Shown here: positions 23,870 through 35,250 of the stretch, piece after piece | Layout of the letters: the number at the start of each line of letters is the position of its first letter | How positions within the stretch are numbered: the first letter of the stretch is position 1 | The notes under the pieces: model-generated | Databases searched by the model: none | Seen by the model: only the letters and a program-made list of their open reading frames with translations | Told to the model about the DNA's origin: nothing | Origin: Sarcomyxa edulis | Taxonomy: Eukaryota > Basidiomycota > Agaricomycetes > Agaricales > Mycenaceae | Assembly (NCBI GenBank): GCA_009761415.1 | Contig: QUOL01000001.1 | Span: forward strand, 4,030,001 to 4,094,000 | Direction of reading: 5' to 3' | DNA length: 64,000 nucleotides | Made by a program: the position numbers and the translations under genes

Positions 23870-24345
23870 TGCCAAGTATCTTCGGGTGCTTGCAGAGGGG
23901 GGAAATGGCAATACTTACTATCGTGAGCTGTATGTCTCCGGGATTCGAGCCAGATAACGCGACAGAGACAGAATTTAATCGTCGGCCGAGTATGTCTACT
24001 GGAAACGCTTCGGATTGGGCAGTTATTGACACAGTCCTTACGCTTCGTGCCGTTGTGATGTTTACGCGGATCGAGTCACTGAAAGACTCTTCCGTGTTAA
24101 TAGGTCTCCATTGTCCAAAGTGATCTCGACCCCACAATCACTTTGATTTAGTCCAGCAGCTACCGCGAGGCTCTCAAGGGATCATCTTTAGAAGCGACTC
24201 ATAGTTTTTTTCAGGTTTCTCGCAGGATATGTTGACATGTCTCTTACCTGGCTCGTACTTGGATCAGGTTTTGGCGACAGGATCTTTGGGTTGTAGTTAT
24301 GCATCCTCCAGATCAAGGATATTTTTACCTTTCAAGTACGAAGCT
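23870..24345 (+). repeat. module G, copy 2 (gene fragment)
   Basis: A truncated copy of the 3' end of the gene at 12847-14800. It reads MSPGFEPDNATETEFN where the other copy has a TAG, showing that the ancestral codon was GAG. The upstream part of the gene is absent, so this is a fragment and not a gene. Confidence 0.8.
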
Positions 24346-24370
24346 TCAAGCTTCGTGTGGATCCAATGTG

Positions 24371-24728
24371 GATCGGCGATACATTCGGCCTGGGCAGCTT
24401 CCGAAATCAACAAGTCAAACCTCAAAAGTCTATTTCTAGTCCATCTCCTCAACAGACTCGTAGACGACTCTCTCCACTTCGACAAAAAGACGACTACGAA
24501 GTCAAAAAAGCAACCTTTGTCGATTGAAATCACTATCTGCAGACAAGGACACTCAGCCGGGGCTCGGCGTGTCTTGTCTGTCCGGACTTCCTGCAATCTA
24601 GCAAAACACAATCTCGTTCACGGTGCACTCGCGGTGAGTCGCAGAGCTGAATGAAGAGCCCGTTCGAGGACTGAAAGTACTACGGCGACTTCATCTAGTC
24701 TCTCAAGCCGCTTCCAAGTTGCCGGATA
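24371..24728 (+). repeat. module R1, copy 2, truncated by the insertion
   Basis: Follows the reference copy at 18690-19115 up to GTTGCCGGATA at about 24728. Homology then stops and resumes only near 51845. This is the left edge of the large insertion. Confidence 0.8.
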
Positions 24729-25046
24729 TCGCTGTGGCTTGGTTACGAGTCCTTAAATTTATTTAAGACTCGTTCTTTTCCTATTCTTTCCCCGCCAGAA
24801 ATTTGCGATTTTGTGCACATTTTTATGCGTTGCAGGGGTGGGAAAATATTATGTAATTGTAATGAATTTCGATGTTTTGTATACGCTCGTGGCCATTTTG
24901 TAATGAATTATTTTGCGTTGCTTACTTCAAAATAATTCAATAGTAAAAAAGTCTGAATATGCCAAGGTCTCGAGATCGAAACCGGGTGAAGCCTATGATT
25001 TTCATTCTGAACGTCTGCCTAGAAAATTGTCTGGTGATGCCCCTCT
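24729..25046. other. AT-rich left end with imperfect hairpin
   Basis: A non-coding AT-rich stretch. Near the left edge, CGAGTCCTTAAAT and ATTTAAGACTCG (about 24746-24772) form an imperfect hairpin with a 2-base loop and one bulged base. No gene is visible. Confidence 0.5.
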
Positions 25047-26420
25047 TTATTCCCTAATTGCTGTATCGACCGCATCCATTATTTTCGACTCTTTACTCTT
25101 AGGCTGCAACTCCTCTTCATCTTCGTATCCCACCCGTCGCTTCAGGAGTAACGACCTGTTTGCTTGTATGCGTGCGTTTTGTCGTCTCCTCGTCGCGTCC
25201 TGGAAATGTTCGTCAGTGTGCTGCGAGGTGTGCCGTGGCCATGCGTCACACACCTTTCTGAACGAATCGTCCAGTATCGCTAATACCGCAAACGACACTA
25301 CCATCTTTACTGCCCCTCCTTTCAGCGATACACACTGTACGACTACTTGGGATTCCACGATGTCGCCTATTGCAAATGCAGACGTGCTGGCGGGGTCAAA
25401 TCTTGATTGTGTGGTATCTGAGTGAGTAGTGGCAACCCTATATTGAGTACAACACGTACATCCATTTGCCATCGCTGGTTTCTCTCTTCTTGAAAAAAAT
25501 GACTTCGTTATCGCTTGCGTGTATGAATGTGTTCCCCATCAGCCGAGTCAGCAGTCCAGCTGGGTCTACGTCGTGATTGAACGGTACAGACGCCTTGTCT
25601 GGTGCATCTTGAACTGGAGTGAAATACCTGGTGGCCATGTCGATGGCCGGGCTTCCGGAAAACTCAGTCGCGGTCCAAGTCTCTAGCCTGTTTTCTTCAA
25701 AGGTGGTCGTATACAGGTCAAAGACCTTGGTCAGGCCAGTTATTGTGTCTTTGAATCCGGTTGTGCCCAGACCGGTCATCGAGATTGCCTGTTTCATGTA
25801 CTTTGCTTGCGAACGCGCTTCGAACTGCTCGTATCTGTATTTGTGGTGATACTTCTGTGAGTGCGTTAGGCCATGGATTAATTGCCTCTTACCGTCTTCT
25901 ACTGATTGGAGGCAGATCTTTTGCGCATATGATTCCTTGCAGACGGAAGACTGCCTCTTCTGGTTCGCCGTCTTCGTCTCCGGCCACGGACAGTTTCCAG
26001 CTTTGGGGTTTGTCTATAGCCAAGACGCTCAGTTTATTCACCTGTTGTTGGCAAATCAGTATGTTATAGTAAGATTGAAACCGGACTCTCACATCTGCTT
26101 TTGACAGGTGCATACGCTGTCTACACATACGTTCCTCCATCAACTCCTTCAACCGTTGTTCTGCATGCCATGATATTGGTTAATGAATTGAGCTTGCTTT
26201 GACATTTGGAGCATACCTGCTCCGACGCTGTCGTAATGTTCGTCCATTTATGTCTGACGGAGGCTATTGACTTGCGGGTTGCATTCGTTTTCTCCTATAG
26301 TTAATGGCTATGTCTCTGCGTCTCTCCTCATTCGCTACATGTTTTGTCCGACAGGATCGGTGCGCAGATGGTGCTTGTCGTATGGTGTCCGATTGACCCA
26401 GCCCATTCTATTGGATAGCT
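25047..26420 (-). CDS. unrecognised agaricomycete cargo protein (multi-exon)
   Basis: A minus-strand gene with at least five short introns. Readable exons in order include KSPEELSNRMGWVNRTPYDK, IASVRHKWTNITTASEQ, RLKELMEERMCRQRMHLSKA, VNKLSVLAIDKPQSWKLSVA, RYFTPVQDAPDKASVPFNHD and FAIGDIVESQVVVQCVSLKG. The tail is a lysine-rich acidic stretch with stop at 25047-25049. The 5' end is not settled and may extend toward 26490. I believe similar proteins recur in mushroom genomes (the FxIGDxVExQ-type segment is familiar to me), but I cannot name a domain. It is divergent from the plus-strand gene starting at 26687, so the two may share a promoter. Confidence 0.55.
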
Positions 26421-26686
26421 CCTCGGGTGATTTTACTCTTTGTAATAGTATTCAAATACTTGTGTGGCCACATGTGCTATTCAGCCAATCCTGGTGCGTC
26501 ATCCACACTGTCTTTTGTTGGCCCGGTGCCTGCTTGTCATGGATGTGTAGCTGATGTATCGGCTCAGCCGCCGACTGGCTATCGAATTTCGAATTGTATA
26601 GCCTTGGTTTCTGTCGTCGTATAAAGTATATCATTTTCCCTGTGGCCTTTTGTCCCCACTTCCTTTGTCCCACCGCTTTGCTTGCT

Positions 26687-29533
26687 ATGCCTCCCCGAAA
26701 ACCCAAGAAACCCATCAAGTCTAGCCAGTTCATCGATGATGAGGCAGAAGACGATATTGATGAAATGTACGTGACTTGTCCCTCCTTGTATAGTGCGCCT
26801 CTGAACTCTGTCTGTTTTTTGTAGAGATGAACTTTCTGGGGACGATACAGCTAAGTAAGCTTCCAATTTTAGAAGTGGCGATCTTGTCGGTAATCAACTA
26901 TACAGAAATGAGCTCGATGGAGACGAAGATGATGGGGATGGGTCTGATCTTGAGATCGTATCTGCGTATGTTGGTTCTCCTTTGTCAGTTTGTATTCTTT
27001 TCTGTTGCTGAACGTGTTTCTATGTTTCTTAGAACCCCTGTGGCTAAGCTTCGTGCTGGAAGAATGACTACCAACAAGTCCCCCTCCAAGTATGTATTCT
27101 TCAGTTGCCGTGACGCCCTGCGTATTGACTTCCTTGTTGCAGGGCAAAAGCTCGTGTCATTGTGTCAGACGATGAATCTGATGAAGCAGTGTGCGTGTCT
27201 CTGCTTGTATCCTGGTCATTCGTACATTGATAAGCTTGACGATTGCTCTTAGGACCGTAAAATTAGCACCCGGTGATAGGTTCGTGTGTTGCTTTCCTTG
27301 ACTGTTGATCAGTCACTCATTTGTTACTTGCTATCTGCAGCGTTTACAAGGGACTTCCCCGTGCAACAAAGTGAGTGGTTAGGTACCATTTGTGCGTGCC
27401 TGCTTGTAGTAATTGCTGTTCTGACAGAGTTTCCACTCCTCCCTTGTCTACTCGTAGCGCTTCGAAGTTCGTGTTCAAGTTTTGATCTAGCACATTCGAC
27501 TGATCGTATTAGGGTGCAAGCCAAACGACCCGCCAGGACCGAAGATGTATCCGACGAAGATGGTGTTGTGATTTCTGTTAGGGCATCCAAGAAACTCAAG
27601 AGTGTTGACTTGAGTACGATGGTGGACAAGGAGTCTAAGTCTGCTATAAAGTCAAAGTACGTCCTGCTGCTTTTTACGATGTCTGCTGTTTGACCGATAC
27701 CTTATTTTGTGTGTAGAATTGTCCGTACTCCTACACGCAGCCCCATCAAGAAGAAAATTGAGAGGTATGTGTTGCTCTTGTATGCCATGGGTTGTGTTGA
27801 CACGTGAATCTATACAGTTCACCTCCAGTTGAGCTTTCTGATGATGACGATGATGAGCCTATTGTCGCATTAGCCTCCAAGAGGTCTATTCCGTGTTTAT
27901 TTCTCTTGAATGCGATTTTCATCAATTGCGTTCAGGAATAAGTTGCGTCCCCAAGCCATCGATGCCAGCGAAGATCCGTTTGCGTGCGTATACTTCTGGT
28001 CTTTGTTTTGTTTTTGTTGCGCTGATAAACTGTCCAACAGCAACAACAATTCCGATGGTGCAGACTTCAGCGATCCGCCACCTCCTTCTGCTATGTGAGT
28101 GTCTTTGTGTTGCTATATTTTCCATTTTTGTTGATGTGTACTTGAACGTACTTGCACAGAACAAAGGGCATTGGTAGAGGCAAGACTACAGGCACCAAAG
28201 GAAAAGCGAAAGCCAAAGAGGTTCATCTTGCATCCGGTCGGTTTGCTGTGTGCTGTTATGTTATGATCTACTGATGACAAAATCTATCTGGCAGATTCTG
28301 ATGGGGATGGTGCGACCTTCGGTGATGAATTTCCAGACCAAGTTGCGCCTGATGCCACCGAACAGCCTACTGGACTCATTCTCAATGACTTGACGACAAG
28401 CCCTGTTGCGTGAGTCCTTTGGTTTTGATTAAACTCGTCGTACATGCTAACTCCACTAAAGGGTCCTACCTCTGGAATGTGAGGTGACCAATGCATCGTG
28501 CGATCCTGATGAGTATCTCGTTAGCTGTAAGGACTACGTGGGCTTGCCCAACCTTCGTGCTTGCGAGTTTCTCTCATGGCGAGCCAATGCGGAAGAGCCT
28601 GGGAAAGTATGTTTCTCTTCGTGGGCTAGGTTCATGGACAAACTTCCAATCAAGTACGTCTATATACCATATATGTGTGTTGTATGTTTCTTTTTTGCTC
28701 ATGTGTGTCACAGGAAACCACTTCTCTTTGTCCGATTTGTCCAGTCTGGGCAGTATGTCAACCCTAGTCGCATTTCGCCTGTGTCCTTGCGTTCCCGTAA
28801 GGTCATGTCTCCCACTGGAGATTCGCGGCAATTAACCGTCGAAGACGGCAGGATTGCAATCTGCATATCCACAATATGCACTACCACTTCGTTTTTGTTC
28901 TCCAAACAAGAAAAGAGGGGAGTCATTCAACGTACGTTGGCGGGTCGTTTCCATACACAGGAATGGGAGCGTTATTGTGCTTGCATTGGTATGGTGACTG
29001 GATACAAGGCCTTGAGTGCTCAGTACGATGATGGTGCCTTGAGTTTCACTTCGAAGGCAGACAGTCGTACGTGATCTGCAATCTTCTGATTGGTCGTTTG
29101 ACTTATCGTTTTATTTGTCCAGCTACACCCACTTCATCGTCCTTGCCATCTGCTATGTTCTCTCCTCGCAAAAAGACCAGAGGGGCAGTCAAATCAGTTT
29201 TGGGTTATGATGACGAAAGTGAGTGGTTATTGTACTTGTCGTATTCTCGTTGATGCTTACCATATACTGTCAGTGATTGTATACGATCTCAGAGATGTCA
29301 GGTTGAAGGACTTCGATTTCCCTTCGATATTGGAAGATCCTGTCCGAATGGCTGCACTCCCTCGCCTTCGAGAGGAGGTACCACTTGGGTCTTTTGTAGT
29401 TGTGGCTCACACGGTGGCCACTTACCTGGCTAGCAAGGGTGAATCGAGTGGTATTCCAAAGGTGAACACTAATTTCCAATGGGCTATGCTTCTTGGAGTT
29501 CAGAAGCATATCGACTTGCCACGACACAAGTAA
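26687..29533 (+). CDS. unrecognised acidic/basic protein with conserved C-terminus
   Basis: The ATG at 26687 (MPPRKPKKPIKSSQF) opens a gene with about a dozen tiny exons, which is unusually fragmented. The N-terminal half is low-complexity: acidic runs (DDEAEDDIDE, DGDEDDGDGSD, LSDDDDDE) alternate with basic patches (KKKIE, KGKAKAKE), typical of disordered nuclear proteins. From about 28470 a globular region is visible: ECEVTNASCDPDEYLVSCKD, KPLLFVRFVQSGQYVNPSRI, IQRTLAGRFHTQEWERYCAC, and VPLGSFVVVAHTVATYLASK near the end. The protein ends HIDLPRHK at 29533, 50 bp from the convergent stop of the next gene. The beta-rich globular part could be an OB-like ssDNA-binding fold, which would suit a Helitron passenger, but this is only a guess. 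Confidence 0.6.
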
Positions 29534-29582
29534 AGTATATTGTTACTATCTATGTAATGTTACCGTATCAATTGCCACCGGT

Positions 29583-32500
29583 CTACATCTTGAATAATCC
29601 CCTTTTTATCGCTCGATGGAACTTACACAATAGATGTTCTATCATGATGAGATCCAGACCCATCCTAGTACGCTTCTCCTCCGACAACGTCACCAACAAA
29701 TGTGAGTGTACGCGCTCCAGAGCAAGAGTGTATTCTTCCGCATTTCCTACTCGGAACCCCTTCTTTGCACGTTCTGGGAAGATTAATCCAAGCTTAGCCA
29801 GTCCAGACACGCCACCTTTATTGATGAGCTTGATCATAGACCCCATCTCCTTCAATGTTGGTGCCCTCACTACTCCAGCATACACAAAGTCTGCCGTCAA
29901 TAGATATCCTGCCAGGGAACCGATCTGGGCAAATCTATTGGGACGTAGACTGGAAAAGAACTTGTATCCGTCGACGAAAGGAATGATCTCTGCCTCGAGC
30001 ATTGTCGTCCAAGTTTCGCTGTCGGACGATGCCCAATATCCTGCAGCCAAATTGGTCGTCCTGGCCCCATTTGCGCGTCCGTATGCCGCCATGTCACAGA
30101 AATATGATGATGGAGGATCTATCGACAATTCCTGTGGTCGGTCTTTCATGAGGGTCAGTCGGTTGTCCCAGTCGTTCAAGTCTTCGAACAGTGGCGATGT
30201 TTCCAGAGAAAACGGTGTGGTGAAGGTGATACCGCGCCATACCACTGCACTGAACAATCCTTGCCGTGTTCGCGCAACAGAGGGAGCGTACGGAGAATCT
30301 GCTTTCTGCATCATGGATCTCGATGGTGCGCGCTCTCGGAATGGCAGTAACTTATCGAGATGTTTCAAGACCGCAGCCTGGAGCTTGGACGGATCCGATA
30401 TGTGATTGATGGTACCGGCGTCACCAATCAGAGGGTACAGTTCTTCGATATAATCCACTAGTCGATCGAGGTTGTAGTTCGCAGACCATGTGTTTGGGGA
30501 GTTCGTTTCGTCGCGTAATTCGTCTGCTAGGATATCGTCTTGCATGTCGATTTCATCTACCGGATTGACCAGCAGTGTGTCCGTGGGTATGGAATAGTCT
30601 CCATTTTGGAAGGCGATAATATACCTGTACATATCGTTCAGTGACGTACACTGTTCAGACTGTGCAGAGGCCAGTGGATGCTCTCGGAGAGACGCTATGA
30701 GTGGTGTAAATATGAGTCCGATGTTGACGTCTGGGAGGTTTCGTCCTAAAACTTGTCCTCGTAGTTGGTTGAACGCATCCCAGGTAGCGTCGAGGTAAAG
30801 TGCTGAAGTAGACCATTCGCGGGTTACATCTTGTATGAAATGGCCTTGATATCTGGACAAGCGAGAGCTGGGAAATCCTAGCCATAAGCGAATGATGGCC
30901 AATGCGTGTGTCTCGACGCGGGCGTCTTGTTTTCCCTTGCCATACACCGGGTAAGTGGGATGGAACCAGTACTCCTCTCCGGTGAGATCAGGATCCACGT
31001 CAGATGGTCGTATCCTCCGGTCGCATATCCCGTTGGCGACTGCATTCTGGAGAAGGGTCACCATCTTGGCAATCCACGATACCTCCGTCGATATGTCTGC
31101 TAGCATGTCTCGTATTAGAATAACACACTGAGTGTCCAGCCACTCCCACATATCTGCCGTCGATGCCATTACGTCGAACCGATCGATTTTAGTGCACATC
31201 ACAATGTCGTTCAGCGAGATGTCTAGTTGATATACGTGAGCCCACGCCGTTCGGATTTGGACAGACTGGGCGACAGAGAATGACTGGCGTAATGTAGTCT
31301 TTAGGCCTGTAAGAGTTGGGTACTGTACGTTGCGGGATTTCGGGCTGCGTAGAGATTCGTTGGCTGATTTCCTATAGGCTTGTCTGATGATGCCGAGTTC
31401 AATGTCGGCGCTCGAACGATTCACGTTCTCAATAAATGGGATAGCTGTAGTTGAAACAGCTCAGTACAGGATTACAACTATTTACGCAGACGTAATATCA
31501 TCACGTGCGAACCTTTGGGTACTCTCGATACTGTTTCCGCGACCGTCTGTTCTTCCACAAAATCCATGACCTCGTCGAGTTGTGAACAGTGCACTCGACT
31601 TTCCGTGGCAGATTGAACGGCATCCATGCGTCTGGTACCAGACCGGGTCGTACGGACGGATGGTTCAGGGTTATGCTTTGCTCGTTTTCCAGCTAAGGTG
31701 GAAGATCTTTAGCTGTAATAATGCCATTATAATCGTTCGACGTACCGCGGGCATCGGAATATTCTGGCAAGGCAATCGCCTGGAGTTCGGTATCCGACTC
31801 TGTGTCGGTATATTCTTCTGTATCACGTCTGTCAGCGACTGCGTTCACTGACTATTGGTGGTAGGACATACCGTCGGTTGGGTTTTCGATTCTCTTGCGT
31901 TTCCCAGACTCGGGGACATCTTGTTCTCTCGAATTTTCCGCTGCTAATGACTCGGTAAGTGCATGTTGGACTTGCAGGGGATTCAAAACAACTTACCGAC
32001 GGCTAACGCGTTGATTTTCCTCCTCTCCGCGGCGAGCGTACGGTTCTTGCGGGGCCCTTCAGACGTACGCGGTGGGGTTAGTATTGCAAATCGTGAAAGA
32101 CGTTAGTCGTTCACATACCAATGTGCTGCTTTGGTCTCGGACCTATCATCACCTTGAACTTCTTTGCCGTTGCTTTGCCGCCACAGGTGCATTCGTGGAT
32201 GGGTTCTGGCAGTGGTTTCCTGGCCTTCTTTTTCCTGGATCTCTTCGACTTCTTCCCTTTGGCCCCTCCCTCAACCACATCCTCGTCGTCGTCTTCATCC
32301 TCATACTCGTCGTCCTCGTTCTTGTCGGATACGGTATCGAATACGGCGGCGATGGTCTTGTTCATAACGACGGCGTACGGGATGTGCGAGGCAGTGGTGT
32401 GGAAATAATCGTTCCAAGCGGACGCGGCTTTTGCTCGCGTTGAGTCCTGCGCGACGTTCTCGATCTCGTTTGTGCTGGTGGATGTGGAAGGCTGGTCGGA

Positions 32501-34206
32501 AAGAGGTGCGAAGCCTGGGCCGAGTGGCCAATTGCCAGTCGATACACGTCTGTCGTCTATCATAGTGGATATTGCTTGTAAGAAACGATCCCGATCGAGT
32601 TGAACTTGAAACTCGGCAGGTAGTTGACGAAGGAAATATAGGTTGACATTGAGCAGTGCACGCGCGAAGAACCTGACGTGAGATGGTTGGTCCATGGTCA
32701 CGGTGGCATCTGTAGCGAACGTCGAGTGAGTGCACCAAGGGTTTTTGCTCTGATCCTCACACCTATAGCCGATGTTAATCAGACGCACTCTGATATGACT
32801 TGAACGACTCACGCTATGTTCGTCATCTCTGGTAGGAGATGGAACTCCTTTCCCATCGGAAGTGCAGCGAGAACGACGAGAGCGTCACCGTTTGTCATCT
32901 TTGTCGGTGGATAGACTATGAGGACAAATCGATACGCCCAATGTACCGGGATCTGGCCTAGAGGTGCTGTAGGGGGAGATCCACCGTGATATCTCAACCC
33001 GGAGAAGTTGATGGACACTAGGTCGTCCAGAACGACGCATATTCCGAGGCCGAATATATGGAAGCGACCTGGACTGTACCCTGTGGGCAAGTCGGAGTGT
33101 ATCGTCATATTGGTGTAGTATCCTGGAGAATCGGACCTGTCGATGTGAGGACCGCCGTACGATCCCATTGAGCCCTTCAATGATGCGTCTGTGTATAGTG
33201 TGTAAGCAACGTTAAGCTAGCGTCGAGGAAGAGCGTACCCGGTGTATACGCCTGTGCTGGTGCTATATTGAGCTGAGCTGTCCCGTAGGCGTAATTCCCG
33301 TCTACGCCGAGATCGGAAGTGTTGAGCATGCTGGCGTGAGTGGCTACGTTCGTCTGTACATGTTTTGGGGCATGCCTGAATGCCGACTTTGCTATGTTGC
33401 ACGCCGCCTGTGCGAACGATTAGTATTCTATAAGTTTGATACGTGTGATAACAACGGATTTACTTGCCTTCAACAAGTCTTTTCTCATTTGATTGACGCG
33501 GGACCAACCACCGTGAACTTTTCCTGGTGCCGCTGGCGCCATCTTCGACGTCTGTTTTTCGAACGATTCTCCGATGGTGAAAACGCGAAACTCGGCCTGA
33601 TTTGCCTCGTCACTTTGTTCGAACTTCGTCCCTCCAGACCAGCTGCCGTCCGCGTTCTTGGTTGGACGCTCGGGAGTTCGGTCCTCTCTGGGTCCGAGAC
33701 AGGTGTCCCTGGCGTCGTCGAGCGCAGATATCTGCTCTTGCGAGAAGAACGATCTGAAATTGGAAAAGTTAGTCGACATGCGAGGAAACGGTGTGTGGTG
33801 GTAAGTTCACTTACTTTCCCAATACCCAAGCTTGTATCACGTCGTCTTCCGCTTTTCCCGAACCGTTGACGTCTCTACTGAATACCGCCTCCCCCGGTCT
33901 CAGTATCATGATGCCTACGGACAAGGCGCTATCAATATCGGCTGCTAATAAGACCAATATTAATCACTCACCAAGTACGTCCCGGACAAACTCGTCGCTC
34001 CCTATCGGTATCTCCTGTTCTTTTTCGTACTTCAGCGCGTCCTTCATTGCTTTCTTGCTGAGATCTTGCAGATATACGTAGGCCTGACCTTTGCCGAGCC
34101 ATAAGGGATGTCGAGCTTTGGAGGCGTACAGCGTGGGTAGTTCCTTGGGTCTGTTGGGTAAGTTGACTGCCTTGCCCAAAGGCGATTTCTTTTGTTGGCG
34201 GGCCAT
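29583..34206 (-). CDS. candidate TET/JBP-type 2OG-Fe(II) dioxygenase protein (~1,370 aa)
   Basis: The start at 34206 (MARQQKKSPLGKAV) and about ten short GT-AG introns lead to a stop at 29583. The N-terminal region contains KARHPLWLGKGQAYVYLQDL and ILRPGEAVFSRDVNGSGKAE. The next exons give the putative catalytic core. GGPHIDRSDSP supplies the HxD iron ligands (about 33140), LRYHGGSPP the distal His (about 32985), and WAYRFVLIVYPP a following Arg that could bind 2-oxoglutarate. The region between them (SPGRFHIFGLGICVVLDDLV) fits a double-stranded beta-helix. After it come FFARALLNVNLYFLRQLPAE, an acidic/lysine-rich linker (32200-32330) and a CTCGGKA motif. A ~620-aa C-terminal domain ends around FAQIGSLAGYLLTADFVYAG. 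TET/JBP enzymes oxidise 5-methylcytosine or thymine, and fungal members are known to be expanded with transposons. Assignment here rests on motif spacing only. Other 2OG oxygenases remain possible. Confidence 0.55.
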
Positions 34207-35250
34207 CGAAGTCGACGACGTTTTGAGGGTAGGCGGACAGGCGTTCGTCGAGAGTTGTGGACGTATGTGGGTGCCAGATGAAGAGCAAAAGGTCGGCTGT
34301 GAAAATTTGTTATTTGGAGGTGTTAGTGCCTGGGTTTCGATCGTGTTGCCAAAAATAATTCGCCCTCATAATTAAATGTGAATTATAATTGTCGATGACG
34401 TAGATAGGGCCTTGGAAAACGAAACCCAAAGCCCTATCTACGTCATGTATTCCACGCGCATGTGATCTGTGGTGGCTGAATCGTCCCAAGTTCAAGTTGA
34501 TGCTATGTCTTCTGTCCTCTTCTGCTTCGTTACGCGTATCGGGTCTTGGGCTCAGGTAAGTATTTAAATCTGTTTCTATGCGCATGTTCTGTAACGACTC
34601 TTTGAAGATACCTTACTGTACCTACTCGCCGTCCGTTCAAGCGAATAGCAAAGCACGAGGACTGGGTATGAATTGGGGTTACAAGGTATGTCGTCCTGGT
34701 ATGTTATCCGTCAAGCTGACTCTCGTTCAGTTGTCTGGACGACGTCCTTCCGAGTGGATTGTGGAAACGTCCACTTTCTGATCCAAGTCAAGCGTATTGA
34801 CCTTTGCTTCCCTCTCCCGTATCGTCCCTTCAACCCGTGATATGCTGATACTTCTGTCCTCTAGCGCATCGAGAAGTCGCGTTCTATCTCGATGCTGCCA
34901 TGCCCGTCGTCAGCTTACGTTGCTAGGTATGCACGTTCAGCAGTACTCGAGCCGTCTTCTTTATCTCGCTGCTCTTCGTAACCCAGGATCTCCGAGCCAC
35001 TCTACCTAAACCTATGCATCGTCGACTGTCTGCGAGACTTTTGTATACTGGCGCATAAAGGGGGAAATGCGTAGACTTAGGAGCTGGATAGAGTATCGGT
35101 AGTCCGTGCAATGCAATGTTATTTCGTTCTATTTCTAGTATATATAGATAAGGGGTGAACGACACCGACACAGGCGTACTACTGAGCTCCCTTGGCCACA
35201 GACGCTACATGTTGGGATCTGAATCCACTATCCTCTGTATCCGCATCCTA
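34207..35250. other. spacer within cargo region
   Basis: No secure gene. A plus-strand frame near 34605-34780 reads KIPYCTYSPSVQANSKARGL then GLGMNWGYK and, after a possible intron, LSGRRPSEWIVETSTF; it may be a small gene or relic. A perfect 16-bp inverted repeat is listed separately. Confidence 0.35.
34396..34447. repeat. perfect 16-bp inverted repeat (hairpin)
   Basis: ATGACGTAGATAGGGC at 34396-34411 pairs exactly with GCCCTATCTACGTCAT at 34432-34447 across a 20-base loop. It lies 190 bp upstream of the candidate dioxygenase ATG. TGACGT in the stem resembles a bZIP/CRE half-site. It may be a regulatory hairpin, an element end or a small-RNA precursor. Confidence 0.85.

Larger units (their letters stand above)
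20605..23870 (+). repeat. module B, copy 1
   Basis: Recurs at 52806-55920 at high identity, with substitutions and small indels throughout. It carries the coiled-coil gene and its flanks. Together with modules G, R1 and A it forms a tandemly duplicated unit. Confidence 0.85.
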
